Both the position numbers and the translations under genes were made by a program. This document shows, piece by piece, positions 20,166 to 30,805 of a stretch of DNA of 64,000 nucleotides. Source of the stretch: Candidula unifasciata (taxonomy: Eukaryota; Mollusca; Gastropoda; Stylommatophora; Geomitridae). Position 1 is the first letter of the stretch; each line of letters begins with the position of its first letter. The stretch lies in the NCBI GenBank assembly GCA_905116865.2, contig CAJHNH020000713.1, positions 165,001 to 229,000 of the forward strand, written 5' to 3'. The notes under the pieces were generated by a model that saw nothing but the letters and a program-made list of their open reading frames with translations, was not told where the DNA came from and searched no databases.

Positions 20166-20311
20166 AGAATTTTTCAAAACGCTTGTGTGTCTTGCTAATC
20201 ACACTCGCCATTGCCATGGGATGTGAGTCCCATGTCTCCTCATAGAGAAGTGTAACACTGTTTTCCAGAAGGCGGAAAGATGCCAGTTAATCAACCAGTA
20301 GTTATGGAAAC

Positions 20312-20552
20312 CTTTTTTTTTTAGTTGCGTATCCTTTTTCAGGACGTTGCAGAACCCAACCCCAACAGCCCCTGACTGTTGTGTTGTTTTTCTAGGCAAA
20401 TTTACGTCCAGTAGTTTTCCATTGCCTACTGGACGGTCGGCTTTCTTGATACCACTGTCGAAACCAACGCAAGGCCTATAGCCCGCAGCTGGGATCCAAC
20501 CCGGCATCCCGGCATTACGAAGGGTTCGCATCTTCTTAGCCACAGAGCCGAC
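20312..20552 (-). mobile_element. SINE-C copy with perfect 13-bp target-site duplication
   Basis: Antisense SINE-C: tttagttgcgtatcctttt (3' end, preceded by a T run that is a poly-A tail on the other strand), ggacgttgcagaaccc, ctggacggtcggc, gataccactgtcgaaacc, gggatccaacccggc, cttagccacagagccgac. The flanking repeat TAGTTATGGAAAC occurs at 20299-20311 and 20553-20565. Confidence 0.92.
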
Positions 20553-20574
20553 TAGTTATGGAAACTACTAAATC

Positions 20575-20645
20575 TAAATTTGCCTAGGAAAACCGCAACA
20601 GTAAAAACTGCTGATGTTGGTTTTCTGGCGTCCTTTAAGATCACT
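20575..20645 (+). mobile_element. SINE-C 3' fragment
   Basis: Contains gcctaggaaaaccgcaac, gctgatgttggttttctgg and gtcctttaagatcac, matching the 3' third of SINE-C in sense orientation with much drift. Confidence 0.5.
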
Positions 20646-20663
20646 CAGCTTATATAAATATAT

Positions 20664-20850
<187 letters not shown>

Positions 20851-20885
20851 TGTATATAATATTCACTGCTACCAATCGTGTAGGG

Positions 20886-21041
20886 CGGTGGTCGGTAAAC
20901 TTATTAGACAAAAGATACAAAAATCAGCAGCAGAACGATTGCAATTTTGTAGAGAGCCAAATTTGTGGCCGACTGGCCGAGCCGCACTCAGGTCGCTAAA
21001 GGGTCGCGTGTGGCTCGTGGGCTGCGATTTGCCGACCACTG
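20886..21041. mobile_element. hAT-type MITE
   Basis: Terminal inverted repeats CGGTGGTCGGTAAAC and GATTTGCCGACCACTG (reverse complement CAGTGGTCGGCAAATC). The interior holds gagagccaaatttgtgg and gggtcgcgtgtggctcgtgg. The 8-base flanks gtgtaggg and gcgtaatg agree at five positions, compatible with an old duplication. It is non-coding. Confidence 0.65.
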
Positions 21042-21204
21042 GCGTAATGGATCACAATGATCCTGTCTAGCTGCGCTCATTGACGAAAGAGGAGGAAACT
21101 GAAGATTTTGAAGATGATGATATTAATGATATATCTTAGATCATTCTCCCAGAAGAGCTATGATTTTATATTTCTGAATATGTTAATCGTGCACTCTTCT
21201 AAAG

Positions 21205-21401
21205 CAGTGATTCCCAAACTGTTCGCTGCGGCGCCCCGGGGAGCCGCGACCTCTTCACAGGGGTGCTGCGAAATATTGTAAAAACTTTATAAATAATTTA
21301 ATCTAGACACGAATGTATACTTTTACTTCGATTAGGGCGCTGTGGAAACATTTTAATTAAAAAAAAGGGTGCAGCGACCAAGACAAGTTTGGAAAACACT
21401 G
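21205..21401. mobile_element. hAT-type MITE with 8-bp target-site duplication
   Basis: A 197-bp element whose ends are CAGTGATTCCCAAACTG and CAAGTTTGGAAAACACTG (inverted). The flanks TTCTAAAG (21197-21204) and TTCTAAGG (21402-21409) form an 8-bp duplication with one mismatch, as hAT transposases produce. The interior is non-coding. Confidence 0.82.
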
Positions 21402-21454
21402 TTCTAAGGATATGTTTTATATATTTGTATATCCAAAATCATTTTAAAAATGTG

Positions 21455-21715
21455 GCTTCCGTGTGGGTTCAGAGGCTCCTTTGTTGGGTAAAACAAATAC
21501 ACTAACTGCCTCATAATAAGCAGGACGTAAGAGTCGACTAACTAGGGTTTCCATCGAGGTCGGAGTGCATCTGCCCGAGAAGCAAGGAACGAACAGTTTG
21601 CATACAAAAAAGTCAGATCTGTGAAACGGATGTGCACGCAAAACACTGGTTCTGGAACAAGTTTTAAGTCCACAAGGGAATGAACAAACAGTATTTCCCA
21701 ATGGAGTTTACAACC
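21455..21715 (-). mobile_element. SINE-D copy
   Basis: On the minus strand: cttgttccagaacc, gttttgcgtgcacatccg, tttcacagatctgac, gcagatgcactccgacc, agttagtcgactcttacg and gaacccacacgg. Same order as the copies at 28648 and 62118. Confidence 0.78.
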
Positions 21716-21794
21716 GGTGAACGCTTTTGAAAAAAAAAGGATAAAACATGTTTTTATGATTCTTGGTCAAAAGAGGTTGATTTTTTTTTCCCTT

Positions 21795-22075
21795 TCTAAA
21801 GAAAACGTAAAGTCGGGAGATGTGAACCAGCGTCATTGCACACGGTTATAAACTTTAAGTGCTCTGCCACCAGTACGAACAGCTGATAAGAATTGTCCGC
21901 CTGTGTCGCCGTTGGCACGTAACTCTGTAGCTACAGCTACGTTCCTCCATTTACCCCAGAGTATCACTCTGGTACCCATTTCACAGAGGCTGATTTCGAA
22001 CACCGACCATGGGCTGCAACGAGTCGCAACTGGACTTGAAAGCGAGCTTCTTATCGACTGCGCTAACGCGGCCTC
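21795..22075 (-). mobile_element. SINE-I copy
   Basis: Closest relative of 14650-14932. Blocks: gggagatgtgaaccagcgtc, attgcacacggttata, gtgctctgccaccagta, gtagctacagctacg, ttcgaacaccgacc and gactgcgctaacgcggcc. Confidence 0.75.
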
Positions 22076-22136
22076 CCTTTGTGTTTTTTCCTAATCGGGT
22101 GAAGCATACAAATATAGATCTGCACTGTTCCGTTAT

Positions 22137-22520
22137 GGGGTTTAAACAACGGTTTAGACGGCGGATCAATATTATGGCATACTTGTAATATAACCCATAA
22201 GTGCTTCGGTTCACTTCTACTTCGTCTGAGTCCGAAGTAGCTCAGCACAGTGCACGGGCTCCGCAACATCGGCGATGATCCGGAAATATTTTAGGTAAAT
22301 TTTTTAAACTCCAAATATTGCCCGGGCAGCGCCTTTCAGATACTCCTTTCAATTTCCAACTGCCAATGTACGTGCGCAACAATACACACGGGCGTCCGAT
22401 CTCAATACTCAGATACCAGGGGAAATTACTAGAAGTCCATGTGAACAGAACAAATCCAAGCCTTCACAGGGGCTTGAACCCAAGACCTCTATCACTCGAG
22501 ACATACACCATACCTCGAGA
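22137..22520 (-). mobile_element. SINE-B copy
   Basis: Full antisense SINE-B from ggggtttaaac (3' end) through aacccataagtgcttcgg, cacagtgcacggg, cccgggcagcgcc, cacgggcgtccgatctc and gaacccaagacctc to acataccatacctcgaga-like head sequence. A short direct repeat CCGTTAT flanks it (22130-22136 and 22521-22527). Confidence 0.8.
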
Positions 22521-22529
22521 CCGTTATTC

Positions 22530-23340
22530 TTTCAGCTTATAACCTCAGTGTACCGAATGCGTCTCTGATTTCCCGTCCCCTGGCATTCCAAACTGATTGT
22601 AATTTTCATTGAGCATTTTCCTGTATTTTTGTTTTCATTCCAATTCATCGCTAAATGTTCCGGAAATTTATTTTTGAGACACGCTGTATTAAGTTTCTGA
22701 TCAAAGTTTTAAATATTTTCTTTAGGCTTTTTTTTTTTTTTTTTTACCTCCTTCTTTCCTTCATTTTTTTTTTTTTTGTTTTTATTTGTTTGAGCTTTTG
22801 TTATTTGTGTGTGTGTGCAAAGCTGATAATTTTTTCCCCAACAATATTGATATCTATATGACTTTTATTAATTGCTGCTGCTATACTCTGTTAAGTGGTG
22901 CAATCTATTACGCAGGAATATGTGTCAATGTTGCAATTATGTAAGACATAGTAAGACTAATCTCCTCTTGAGTAATGTGAATTTTTTTTTTTTATTCGAA
23001 ATTGTCCAAAAGTGGCGTATTGACTTTATTATTTTATTCTGAGGTCATTCTTACATAATAAAGAGTAAAATTTAATAACATAACCCATTGAATTAAAACA
23101 TTTCCTGTGCTGTTGCAACTACAAAACCATAAAATACTTGTAAATTTATTGTGTTTATCATTCTGATTCTCTACTATCTATAGTTGATTGATGTTATGAC
23201 TTTTTCTCTTTCTTTCTTTTTCATTTTTTTAATTAAAAAGTCAAACTATCCATTCATTCATCTATCCACCCACCCACTTAACTACCTACCTACTTAGTTA
23301 AGAACTTATTAATCAACTTACCCACCCATCTATCTGTGCA
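22530..23340. other. No gene; T-rich
   Basis: T-rich tracts at 22730-22800 and 22982-22995, and degenerate (CCAT/CCTA)n sequence at 23250-23340. No coding region or repeat family recognised. Confidence 0.35.
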
Positions 23341-23748
23341 TGCAAGAGCGTGTGTGTATATGTGTGTATATGTTTATGTGTGTGTGTATGTGTGTGTCTA
23401 TGTGTGTGTCTATGTGTGAATGTATGTGTATGTGTGTGTGCATATGTGTATGTATGTGTGTATGTGTGTGTATATGTGTGTATGTGTGTATATGTGTGTG
23501 CGTGTATGTGTTCACGTGTGTGTATGTGTGTGTATGTATGTGTGTTTATGTGTGTATGTGTGTGCATGTGTGTGTATGTATGTATAGGTATGTGTGTGCA
23601 TATGTGTGTATGTGTGTGTGTATATGTATGTGGGTGTATGAATGTATGTAATGTAATGTATGTAATGTATGTATGTAATGTATGTGTGTAATGTATGTAT
23701 GTAATGTGTGTATGTAATGTATGTATGTAATGTATGTATGTATGTAAT
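23341..23748 (+). repeat. (TG)n / (TATG)n microsatellite, left block
   Basis: tgtgtgta/tatgtg units grade into atgtatgtaatg units at about 23640. This is the left part of the same microsatellite field that resumes at 24420. Confidence 0.95.
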
Positions 23749-24419
23749 TGTACTAGGGCGGAGGGGCCCTTAGTAACAAGAAATAAGAAGAAAAAAAGAG
23801 AGAGTAGAGAGAGTTCGTTTTGGTGGGGGAGAGATCAGAATATCTCACCCAGACAAGAAATCTTCTGTGTAAAGTCTAGTATAGCCAAGCAACGAATAAA
23901 CTAAACTAGTAAACTAACTAGAAGTCCTAAGATGAAGAAAACAACTGTAACTGTGAATACAACGTTGAACATAATTTTATTTAACTTCACATCAGCATGG
24001 CCAACAAATAACGACATTAACGACGACTACGTGCTCGACCAGCATCTCAAATATATAGCGATCTACCAACTAACTATCTCTTAGAAAGAATGCAAATGAA
24101 ATTCTACTTTAACCAACTGAACGTACTAGCCTGGAATCGGCCAGACTACGAACGTTACCTGTGGTCGCTATACCTGCCGACCAGCCCATTGTGCAAAGCA
24201 TCAGTAGCTAGGTTAGGCTCCCACAGGTTGGTCCGGAAGTCAAATAGGTCGCTCCAAGACTCAATAAAATCTTTTATACCCAGCGAACCAGATTTTCCTC
24301 CATCTTCCGTCCAACTCTATTAGCTTGTTCCGGTGGCCTTTTAGCCATTTTCAAACCAGAATAAATCTAAGATCTTTAATCTGCTATACTGTGGTCTTCG
24401 TCGCTTCCACCCTATTACA
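23749..24419 (+). mobile_element. Probable solo LTR inserted in a microsatellite
   Basis: A 671-bp non-repetitive block sits inside a continuous TGTAATG microsatellite. It begins TGTACTAGGGCGGAGG and ends CCACCCTATTACA, so it has TG...CA termini forming a short inverted repeat. The direct repeat TAAT flanks it (23745-23748 and 24420-24423), the size expected for LTR integrases. A TATA-like ttttatac lies near 24274 and AATAAA at 24360-24365, about 54 bases before the end. There is no long open frame (best is 24090-24323, featureless). A DNA transposon with short terminal repeats is the alternative. Confidence 0.65.
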
Positions 24420-26100
24420 TAATGTATGTTTGTAATGTATGTTTGTAATGTATGTTTGTAATGTATGTTTGTAATGTATGTTTGTAATGTATGTATGTTT
24501 GTAATGTATGTATGTTTGTAATGTATGTATGTTTGTAATGTATGTAATGTATGTATGTAATGTATGTATGTAATGTATGTATGTAATGTATGTATTTATG
24601 TAATGTATGTATGTATGTATGTAAGTATGTAATGTATGTATGTAAGTATGTAATGTATGTATGTAATGTATGTATGTATGTAATGTATGTATGTATGTAA
24701 TGTATGTAATGTATGTAATGTATGTATGTATGTATGTAATGTATGTATGTATGTATGTATGTAATGTATGTATGTATGTAATGTATGTATGTATGTATGT
24801 ATGTATGTAATGTATGTATGTAATGTATGTATGTAATGTATGTATGTAATGTATGTATGTAATGTATGTATGTAATGTATGTATGTAATGTATGTATGTA
24901 ATGTATGTATGTATGTAATGTATGTATGTATGTAATGTATGTATTATGTAATGTATGTATTATGTAATGTATGTATGTATGTAATGTATGTATGTATGTA
25001 ATGTATGTATGTAATGTAATGTATGTATGTAATGTATGTAATGTATGTAATGTATGTAATGTATGTATGTATGTAATGTATGTAATGTATGTATGTATGT
25101 AATGTATGTATGTATGTAATGTATGTATGTAATGTATGTATGTATGTAATGTATGTATGTAATGTATGTATGTAATGTATGTATGTAATGTATGTATGTA
25201 ATGTATGAATGTAATGTATGAATGTAATGTATGTATGTAATGTATGTATGTAATGTATGTATGTAATGTATGTATGTAATGTATGTATGTAATGTATGTA
25301 TGTAATGTATGTATGTAATGTATGTATGTATGTAATGTATGTATGTAATGTATGTATGTAATGTATGTATGTAATGTATGTGTGTAATGTATGTGTGTAA
25401 TGTATGTATGTAATGTATGTATGTAATGTATGTATGTAATGTATGTATGTAATGTATGTATGTAATGTATGTATGTAATGTATGTATGTAATGTATGTAT
25501 GTAATGTATGTATGTAATGTATGTATGTAATGTATGTATGTAATGTATGTATGTAATGTATGTATGTAATGTATGTATGTAATGTATGTATGTAATGTAT
25601 GTATGTAATGTGTGTATGTAATGTGTGTATGTAATGTGTGTATGTAATGTGTGTATGTAATGTGTGTATGTAATGTATTATGTAATGTATGTATGTAATG
25701 TATGTATGTAATGTATGTATGTAATGTATGTATGTAATGTATGTATGTAATGTATGTATGTAATGTATGTATGTATGTAATGTATGTATGTAATGTATGT
25801 ATGTATGTAATGTATGTATGTATGTAATGTATGTATGTATGTAATGTATGTATGTATGTAATGTATGTATGTATGTATGTAATGTATGTATGTATGTAAT
25901 GTATGTATGTAATGTATGTATGTAATGTATGTATGTAATGTATGTATGTAATGTATGTATGTAATGTATGTATGTAATGTATGTATGTAATGTATGTATT
26001 AATGTATGTATTAATGTATGTATGTAATTATGTATGTAATGTATGTATGTAATGTATGTATGTGATGTATGTATGTGATGTATGTATGTGATGTGATGTG
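24420..26100 (+). repeat. (TGTAATGTA)n-type microsatellite, 1.7 kb
   Basis: Tetramer tatg and heptamer-like atgtatgtaatg units intermix in blocks with local homogenisation (tttg variants at the left end, gtgtgtaatg near 25380 and 25610). The reported 551-codon minus-strand frame (HTYITYIH repeats) is a by-product. Confidence 0.97.
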
Positions 26101-26213
26101 ATGTTCTGTGATGTTCTGTGATGTTCTTTTCTGTTCTGTTCTGTTCTGTCCTGTCCTGTCCTGTCCTGTTCTGTTCTGTTCTGTCCTGTCCTGTCCTGTC
26201 CTGTCCTGTCTTG

Positions 26214-26254
<41 letters not shown>

Positions 26255-26560
26255 CATGGATGGATGGATGGATGGATGGATGGATGGATGGATGGATGGA
26301 TGGATGGATGGATGGATGGATGGATGGATGGATGGATGGATGGATGGATGGATGGATGGATGCATGCATGCATGTATGTATGTATGTATGTATGTATGTA
26401 TGTATGTATGTATGTATGTATGTATGTATGTATGTATGTATGTATGTATGTATGTATGTATGTATGTATGTATGTATGTATGTATGTATGTATGTATGTA
26501 TGTATGTATGTATGTATGTATGTATGTATGTATGTATGTATGCATGCATATATTTGTGCT
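26101..26560 (+). repeat. Stepwise tetra/pentanucleotide mosaic
   Basis: Consecutive pure blocks: gatgt, ttctg, tcctg, ctgc/cctg, ggat (26255-26360), gcat (short), then tatg (26373-26540). Each block differs from the next by about one substitution. Confidence 0.95.
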
Positions 26561-26940
26561 TGCGAGTGTGTCTGTGTACGTATGCGTGCACACATGCATG
26601 TATTCATTTTTTTAGGTCAAATAAAATCGATTCACTCCTATGAAAACAATGCTAGAAGGAACATTAGGAGGCGAACAATCACAAGATAGATATCGATACA
26701 TGTGGGGGATAATATCAAGAAATAGAGAAAGAGATGTCTCAGAGATTGTACATCCCTCTAGAAAAGCCTAGGGGACTTCTGGCTAAAATGGCTGAAAGCT
26801 GACGAACTGCTGCACAGTTATTGCTGCCAGCAAAGTTTTGTTAATGCAAATTCTCCTCTTCTTGATCGTGAGTCAAAAGGTTCCGTGGCCCAGCTTCAGA
26901 GCTAAGTACTTGACACGACACTGTGCGCTGTGGACTTTAT
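26561..26940. other. No feature recognised
   Basis: Unique-looking sequence between microsatellites; no domain, SINE or LINE block seen. Confidence 0.3.
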
Positions 26941-26942
26941 GT

Positions 26943-26982
26943 CATTGTGTGTGTGTGTGTGTGTGTGAGTGTGTGTGTGTGT

Positions 26983-27018
<36 letters not shown>
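26943..27018 (+). repeat. (GT)n microsatellite
   Basis: About 75 bases of GT with two single-base interruptions. Confidence 0.95.
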
Positions 27019-27020
<2 letters not shown>

Positions 27021-27164
27021 GCAGCGTATTGTTGATTGTTCTAAATTAGTGGGTGGTCAAAAAAGTTCAGAAGGACGTTTACTTATGCGAGTGCAGTGTC
27101 GACTTTCGTTTGTGAAAGTTTTCGCCCAGTCAACTGCAATTCTGGTGTGGGACAATTAGTGTTG

Positions 27165-27335
27165 GCAGCTGACTTGGGCATTTTCACTTCACGGTTTTGC
27201 TAGCATTTACAAGTTTTTACTTGTTTTTGTTTTTGAAATGGGATAGTGAAGTAAACTCTATTTGATCTCCACTATCAGAGCAAGGGGCGGCTATGGGACG
27301 ACCTGTCTACAATGTTGTTAGAACATCGACTAACT
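27165..27335 (+). mobile_element. Possible repeat E 3' end
   Basis: The right end (cggctatgggacgacc, aatgttgttagaacatcg, actaactgctaac) parallels the end of repeat E at 32380-32440 (atgggaaacccgatt, atgttgaaacctcg, actaactaac). The similarity is weak. Confidence 0.35.
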
Positions 27336-27409
27336 GCTAACGAGTAACATCCATCTCGTGCAAAAAAATAGAGCCTGTCGAGGATCCACTGCAGCCACCG
27401 TCACCGTAG

Positions 27410-28085
27410 AATGGCAACTGACTGACTGACTGATTGATTGACTAGTGAAGTGACTGAGTGATTGACTGTGACTGATTGGCTGATTGATTGATTGGTTTAC
27501 TGACTGACTCATTAATTGATTAATTGATTGACTGATTGACTAACTGGTTGTTTGATTGACGGATTGATTACCTAGTTGACTGATTGGTTGGCTGATTGGT
27601 TGATTGAGTGATTAAATGATTAATCGATGGAATAAATGAGTTATCAATTGATTGACTAATTGATTGATTGGGTGTCTGATTAATTGACTAACCAATTGAC
27701 TGACTGACTGACTGATTGATTGATTGATTGACTAATCTAATGATTGGGTGGTTTACTGACTGACTGACTGGTTGACTGATCGATTGATTTACTGACTTAT
27801 TGGGTAATTGACTGATTGATTGGTTTACTGATTGGTTGACTGATTGATTGACTAATTGATTGATCAGTTGATTGACTAATTGATTGATTGATTGACTGAT
27901 TATTTGACTGATTGATTGTTTGATTGACTGGTTGATTGATTGACTAACTTGTTGATTGAGTGATTGATTGATTGATTGATTGATTGACTGGTTGATTGAT
28001 TGACTAACTTGTTGATTGAGTGATTGATTGATTGATTGATTGATTGACTAATTGATTGACTGATTGAATAATTGATTGGTTTCAG
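27410..28085 (+). repeat. (TGAY)n degenerate microsatellite
   Basis: About 670 bases of tgac/tgat tetramers with many point changes. A 60-base block (gactggttgattgattgact...) is duplicated at 27928 and 27988, showing a recent local duplication. Confidence 0.92.
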
Positions 28086-28136
28086 AAATATACTAATTGT
28101 AAAACACGTACGCTGCGCTGGTTATAGAACACTTAC

Positions 28137-28398
28137 AACTGTAAAGGAGCGTTTTCCACACCTTCAGGCGTTTTGGGCACATAGGGCTAGATCTTTATTT
28201 TACAGTCAATCGGCAATCGGTAGGTGATGTGCTTAACATCGTACCAGCCGTCTTTACTTTCCAGAACGTTACCTATTTAAGGCCTGGTCGCGGTGGGAGC
28301 CAATCCTTTATGGAAATATGTCCGGTTATGTTGATATTTGAACTCACGACCTTCCAGTCGGTAGGCCAGCGTCTAGCCGTTACACCACGGCGGCCTTG
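28137..28398 (-). mobile_element. SINE-A copy
   Basis: Antisense: gtaaaggagcgttttcc, acaccttcaggcg, gggcacatagggctag, ggtaggtgatgtgctt, then cagccgtctttactttcc and the tRNA-like head at right, which read on the minus strand is gtggtgtaacggctagacg (A box) and ggtcgtgagttcaaatat (B box). This is one of the clearest heads of the family. Confidence 0.88.
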
Positions 28399-28461
28399 CG
28401 TACATTGGTAGGTTACTTAATATACTCACCTCTACCCCATCAACAACTTTTTGTTAAACAG

Positions 28462-28600
28462 TCTTCTTCTTCTTTTTCTTCTTCTTCTTCTTCTTCTTCT
28501 TCTTCTTCTTCTTCTTCTTCTTCTTCTTCTTCTTCTTCTTCTTCTTCTTCTTCTTCTTCTTCTTCTTCTTCTTCTTCTTCTTCTTCTTCTTCTTTTACTT
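28462..28600 (+). repeat. (TTC)n microsatellite
   Basis: About 45 tandem TTC units. The Leu- and Ser-repeat frames across it are not genes. Confidence 0.97.
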
Positions 28601-28647
28601 CTTCTTATTCTTCCTCTTATTCTTATTCTTCTTAGCTATTACAAGCT

Positions 28648-28912
28648 GCAAACTCCTGCGGAAAGTTATGGTTGTTTGTCCAACTCTAGATTTTAGTCTT
28701 GTCCCAGAACCTGAATGTTGCGTGCACATACGTTTCACAGATATGACTTAATTTATGCAGATTTTTGGTTCCTTGCTTTTCAGGCAGACGCAGCCAGACT
28801 TCGAAGGAAGCCCCCAGTTAGTCGACTCTTACGACATGCTTTTTGAGGAGGCAATGGGTCTGTTCTGGTTTGCCCCAACAACGGGGCCCCGGAACCCACA
28901 TGGGAATTAAAC
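28648..28912 (+). mobile_element. SINE-D copy, uninterrupted
   Basis: Best reference for the family: ctcctgcggaaagttatgg, cttgtcccagaacctgaatg, ttgcgtgcacatacg, gcagacgcagccagacttcg, aaggaagcccccagttagtc, gactcttacgacatgc, ggcaatgggtctgttctgg and ggggccccggaaccc. No coding frame spans it. Confidence 0.8.
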
Positions 28913-28919
28913 AATCTAA

Positions 28920-29360
28920 AACACAATCGAAGCCAAAGACTCCCCAGAGGCGACAGAACTGAATGTGATCCAACATTACTTCTCACGCAGAAACGACCTC
29001 TGTACATCATCCCAAGTATTCCTATGAGAATCACATGTCATTGTTTTTAGGGAGCCGATTCTCTGGAGTCTTGAGCAGTGGATTGACCATTTTAGCGCTC
29101 CTGTCGCTTTTGTGTTGTCAAATTAAAACGGGAAACGACTACATTCACGGTGTCTTGGTACTTTGAGAATTCTGGGATCGGATTTCTCAGCTATATGGTC
29201 GTTTTGTGCCGCTCTTGTGTTATCGGGACACCAAGGTACAGCAAAGAATCGTAACGCCAGGGTGGCAGATATTTTTATGGTATTAGGGGTAGGCCCCAGT
29301 CTTTTACATGTGTTTTTGGGGGGAGGGGATGAATTTATGGATCTAAGTCTTGTGTTTATA
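28920..29360. other. Unassigned
   Basis: Open frames on both strands (29123-29389 minus, 29163-29423 plus) overlap fully and contain no recognisable domain. A short (TA)n lies at 29357-29371. Confidence 0.3.
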
Positions 29361-29361
29361 T

Positions 29362-29520
29362 ATATATATATAAGTGGTGGGAATCGCAAGGCGCAAAGTC
29401 AGGGCTGTGAGATCGATGTTTAAGAAGTTCCTACCCTAGATGGTTAATTTTCTCTCGAATTAACTGAGCCGTATGTGGTCTGACATTGTCATGAAGGAGC
29501 AATACACATCTAGTCAGCAG
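29362..29520 (-). pseudogene. Mariner-type transposase fragment
   Basis: The minus strand reads CVLLLHDNVRPHTAQLIREK, INHL, a stop, then SHSPDFAPCDSHH. The blocks HDN-(x)-RPHTA and SPD-(x)-APCD are the second catalytic Asp region and the conserved downstream block of Tc1/mariner DD34D transposases. It is a short, broken remnant ending at the (TA)n at 29357; the rest of the element is not seen. Confidence 0.7.
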
Positions 29521-29672
29521 AATTTTACAGTATTAATAACCATGCAACACCTAGAGCGGACTAACGAACGGAGACTTAAAGTTGGATGTTGCTGTCATCT
29601 AACGACACCTTTAGAAACCCTCAACAAGATTTTCCTGCCATCCCATTTGTAACATACTTTTTGACTTCCCCT

Positions 29673-29674
<2 letters not shown>

Positions 29675-29748
<74 letters not shown>
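29675..29748. repeat. (AT)n microsatellite
   Basis: About 70 bases of TA dinucleotide. Confidence 0.95.
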
Positions 29749-29749
<1 letters not shown>

Positions 29750-29753
<4 letters not shown>

Positions 29754-30270
29754 CGAGAACTTGGCAGAGATATCAGAAAGATAATGAAGTATTGTCACAC
29801 ATATCGTGGAAGCAACTTATATCCGTTATTAAAAGATTTTTTATAAAACCACACGTTCTGGAGCAATCTCTTGGGGTGTCGAACTGAGAATTGATGATCT
29901 CTCGGTGTTTCCCACGACGTTCGTGTTGAAGAAATTATATATAAATAATATAGGTGTGTGTCTTTGTGATTGATACTTAGTTCACACTTGGCAAAGTTCA
30001 GAATTTAATGATGTGGTATTAACTCAAGTTAAAGTAGCTTTTAGCATTATTCAGACTGGTCTGGACGACGAGGAGAATCGGTTGACTGGCAGCATCCTGT
30101 CCACAATGCTGAAGTATTTTGGATATATTAAAAGTCAAGGTAACTTGGAGAGAATTGTGATGGTTTGGGAAGGGCTGGAAGGGAAAGGAGGCGGGGGGGG
30201 GGGGGGGGAAGGGGTTTCCAGTCTCCGGAAAACGTTGTGGAGGCAGACCTTCGCAACGATGGAAAACATA
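29750..30270. other. Unassigned; poly-G run
   Basis: Includes a G run at 30193-30210. Open frames on both strands are short and featureless. Confidence 0.3.
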
Positions 30271-30274
30271 GCAT

Positions 30275-30698
30275 AACCCTTGACCCGTTGGGGTCATGGA
30301 GGTGTATCAATGGAAGCATTAGCACATAAAACCTGTCATCTTTCTCTGTCTTCTGCTTGATGAATAGTTGTATGATAACTTAGTCCTTTCCATTTCTTGT
30401 TGTTGTCATTCCAGATTCTTTTTTGCCCCCCCCCCCACGTATTCTTCTTTGACTACCTCCCCCCACCCTCCACCCCACCCTCCAACCCCACCCCCACCCA
30501 AATGTTCCTTGAGGTAGTCTTTGCAATCGAATCATGTCTCATCAGGTGCCCAAACCAAGCTTGCTTGCGACGAGCCAAGAAAGGCTCCTGCTGTCCTGCA
30601 AGTTTGTATATTTTGTCTCTGACACATCTGTTAGTTTTGTGTTCTAAATAGAAAATTCGTAAAATACATCAATAGCAGTTACATTCGAAAGCCAACAG
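30275..30698 (-). pseudogene. LINE family F, 3' end of ORF, poly-C expanded
   Basis: On the minus strand: NRCVRDKIYKLAGQQEPF, LARRKQAWFGHLMRHDSIAK, then a G-rich stretch where related LINEs encode Gly/Arg-rich GGRRRG, then the tail LPLIHLHDPNGSRV. The blocks AWFGH-(x)-RHD and DPNGSR mark the C-terminus of an invertebrate LINE. The G-rich codons have become long poly-C/CCA tracts (30426-30500). A second copy is at 32800 and a short third at 50180. Confidence 0.7.
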
Positions 30699-30699
30699 C

Positions 30700-30805
30700 G
30701 AATACAAGACATTGAAGATGCATCGGCTGCTAAAGCAAATGGGACTGAACAAGTGACTAGAGAAAAAAACACTTCCAGGCGTGCAATGAGCTACGTTTGA
30801 TAAAT
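30700..30805 (+). pseudogene. LINE family G, ORF 3' end
   Basis: Reads RIQDIEDASAAKANGTEQ, then VTREKNTSRRAMSYV and a stop. Paired with 55870-56037 (WAQDIEDALALKAHGAGE, NTFRRAVKRAPI) and 40700-40870. It directly abuts the antisense family F fragment. Confidence 0.6.

Noticed and set aside
24944..26599. 551-codon open frame on the minus strand (His-Thr-Tyr-Ile repeats)
   Set aside because: It is a translation of a TGTAATG/TATG microsatellite whose units avoid stops; no unique coding sequence or domain.
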